From: Oopsacas minuta
Lineage: Eukaryota > Porifera > Hexactinellida > Lyssacinosida > Leucopsacidae
Reading direction: 5' to 3'
DNA: 64,000 nt
Assembly (NCBI GenBank): GCA_024704765.1
Contig: JAKMXF010000333.1
Coordinates: 1-64,000 of the forward strand
The notes beneath the pieces were generated by a model, which was not told the origin of the DNA, did not search any database, and was given only the letters and a program-made list of their open reading frames with translations. The translations under genes were made by a program, and so were the position numbers. Positions 63,011-64,000 of the stretch are shown in pieces; the stretch's first letter is position 1; the number at the start of each line of letters is the position of its first letter.

Positions 63011-63346
63011 TTAGTTGCCAGGTTTATATTCATATATTAGTTTTTCACACCGTGGGCAATAATGTCTGACACTAATTTTCCTGTTTCGACAATGACACCA
63101 GAAAATGCAAGGTAAACAAATCCAAATACCAAGTAAACAAAATAATCAACAAACACAAATAAACACTATACTGGACATCACACAGCCTCTTCTATAATTT
63201 ATAAATGTGAAAACGTGTTTGCCACAAATTGGACACAAAACGAATTGGCTTTTATCCTCCAGTTCTGTCAAATCTTTTGGCAGGGGTCCAATAATTTGGG
63301 CGGGAGGGGTGTAGTACTATTCCTGTGGTTCAATATGAATTCTTTT
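63011..63346 (-). pseudogene. LITAF-domain protein relic
   Basis: Reads YYTPPAQIIGPLPKDLTE, then the LITAF pattern: FVLCPICGKHVFTF (first CxxC), a hydrophobic membrane-inserting stretch SSIVFICVC*LFCLLGIWI, and RHYCPRCEKLIYEY (second CxxC). LITAF/SIMPLE proteins sit on late endosome/lysosome membranes. A TAG in the N-terminal part and a TGA inside the hydrophobic stretch, where TGG Trp is plausible, break the frame. Confidence 0.7.
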
Positions 63347-63659
63347 AAATTCGTGTCGCCATGATGGTGACACACCTCGAACTACTTTTTATTTCGAGCT
63401 CACTCTGTGGTAACTTAACTTCCTTATAAGGAAATTTCCTTGATAATAGCTATGACACAATGTGGCAAAGAGTGGCTGTTCAAATGATGAACACGTTACA
63501 AAGGTGAAATATGAAAACCGCTTTATGGTGGTGAATAACACCATGAGTCAAGAGCATAGTCCAATAAATAACAATTGATAATATGGATCTAAACAGCTGA
63601 TAAATTTCAACATCCAATCTCACATATATTTATTGTATAGATATGTTTTCCTATTTTTT

Positions 63660-63765
63660 ATTTGTTTGTTTGTTTGTTTCCTGTAAATTATATTAAATAA
63701 GATTTACTTTCCTTCAAAATAGTATAATTTGTTTTGTTGTTTGTTTTCGATTGTTTGTTTGTTTG
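63660..63765. repeat. TTTG microsatellite
   Basis: Two (TTTG)n runs at about 63660-63678 and 63741-63765, separated by AT-rich sequence. Confidence 0.8.
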
Positions 63766-63846
63766 TTGTATATCTATCAATATAATTTATCTAGGACAAT
63801 TTGTTATTGTCTTAGCCCTCTGTCATTATGTAACTGGGACTATAAA

Positions 63847-63930
63847 CAGTAGACTCCGCTTAATAGTACCACCGGTTAATCGGTCCAAATGCCTCTGGTA
63901 CCGATGTGGCCCTATAAAGCGGAGTATACT
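63847..63930. mobile_element. Short palindromic MITE
   Basis: Ends CAGTAGACTCCGCTTAATAG and, inverted, AGTATACTCCGCTTTATAG. About 84 bp. It abuts the mariner end at 63932. Confidence 0.6.
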
Positions 63931-63931
63931 A

Positions 63932-64000
63932 GGTTGTCCAAAAAGTTCGCGGAATTTTATCCCTAGTTTGTGTTATATACACTCTATCAATTAGCCTATT
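63932..64000. mobile_element. Left end of a mariner-like element, cut by the window
   Basis: GGTTGTCCAAAAAGTTCGCG directly after TA is a typical mariner terminal repeat start. The rest of the element would lie beyond base 64000. Confidence 0.55.

Noticed and set aside
59411-63346. In-frame TAG and TGA in otherwise good genes as a sign of a reassigned genetic code or selenocysteine
   Set aside because: Intact genes here end normally with TAA or TGA, the affected genes also carry frameshifts, and no SECIS-like structure was evident.
1-64000. CRISPR array, tRNA or rRNA genes, bacterial operons
   Set aside because: No regularly spaced short repeats, no tRNA A/B-box pair and no rRNA signature were noticed. 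Gene structure is eukaryotic.

Overview
This is eukaryotic, animal (metazoan) DNA. It is AT-rich and has short native introns of about 60-110 nt alongside several large single-exon genes. It carries many TA-inserting DNA transposons, and the domain set is animal: a DSL (Notch-ligand) domain, SRCR plus EGF, TRAF/MATH, TRIM/NHL and HLH. A compact early-branching animal such as a sponge, perhaps a glass sponge, fits best, but the sequence cannot prove the taxon.

Layout. 0-6 kb is mostly relics: a P-element/THAP9-like transposase, a broken Ras GTPase, tandem repeats, a FLYWCH protein and a dead mariner. 6-12.6 kb holds an intact NHL-repeat gene, an unrecognised membrane-anchored protein and a second NHL gene cut by a mariner. 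12.8-26.1 kb is one ten-exon plus-strand gene (WD40-like, helical solenoid, RCC1 repeats, C-terminal Cys/His cluster). Its large introns hold a Helitron-like element, an intact DD37E Tc1/mariner element, several MITEs and two antisense genes. One of these encodes a 55-residue HLH microprotein lying downstream of three palindromic E-box-like motifs. The other encodes an SRCR-EGF receptor with two YxxM tail motifs.

26-30.6 kb is decayed repeat DNA with a TRIM B-box relic. At 30.6-32.8 kb is an intact three-part protein: 2OG-Fe(II) oxygenase, F-box and actin-like domain. 34.5-36.4 kb has a TRAF-like gene broken by a 28-bp tandem duplication, plus a truncated paralogue. 38.8-39.5 kb is a RING protein. 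41.5-44.5 kb and 57.2-61.2 kb are two copies of one segmental duplication carrying a V8-like serine protease with beta-trefoil-like repeats. Both copies are damaged and both share a stop codon where a tryptophan is expected. 44.7-46.0 kb is a MULE-like element with perfect 30-bp inverted repeats around a FLYWCH ORF.

The most exciting object is the four-exon gene at 46512-55386 (2160 codons after splicing). It begins like a Notch ligand (signal peptide, MNNL-like region, six-cysteine DSL domain, calcium-binding EGF). It then continues with 13 fibronectin-III modules instead of an EGF array, two more EGFs, a HormR-like module, a GAIN/GPS-like region that has lost two of the four GPS cysteines, one transmembrane helix and a tail with NPxY. 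I know of no Notch ligand with a GAIN/GPS-like stalk. The window ends (61.5-64 kb) with an orphan minus-strand exon, a broken NHL gene, a broken LITAF-like gene, a small MITE and the first bases of another mariner-like element.
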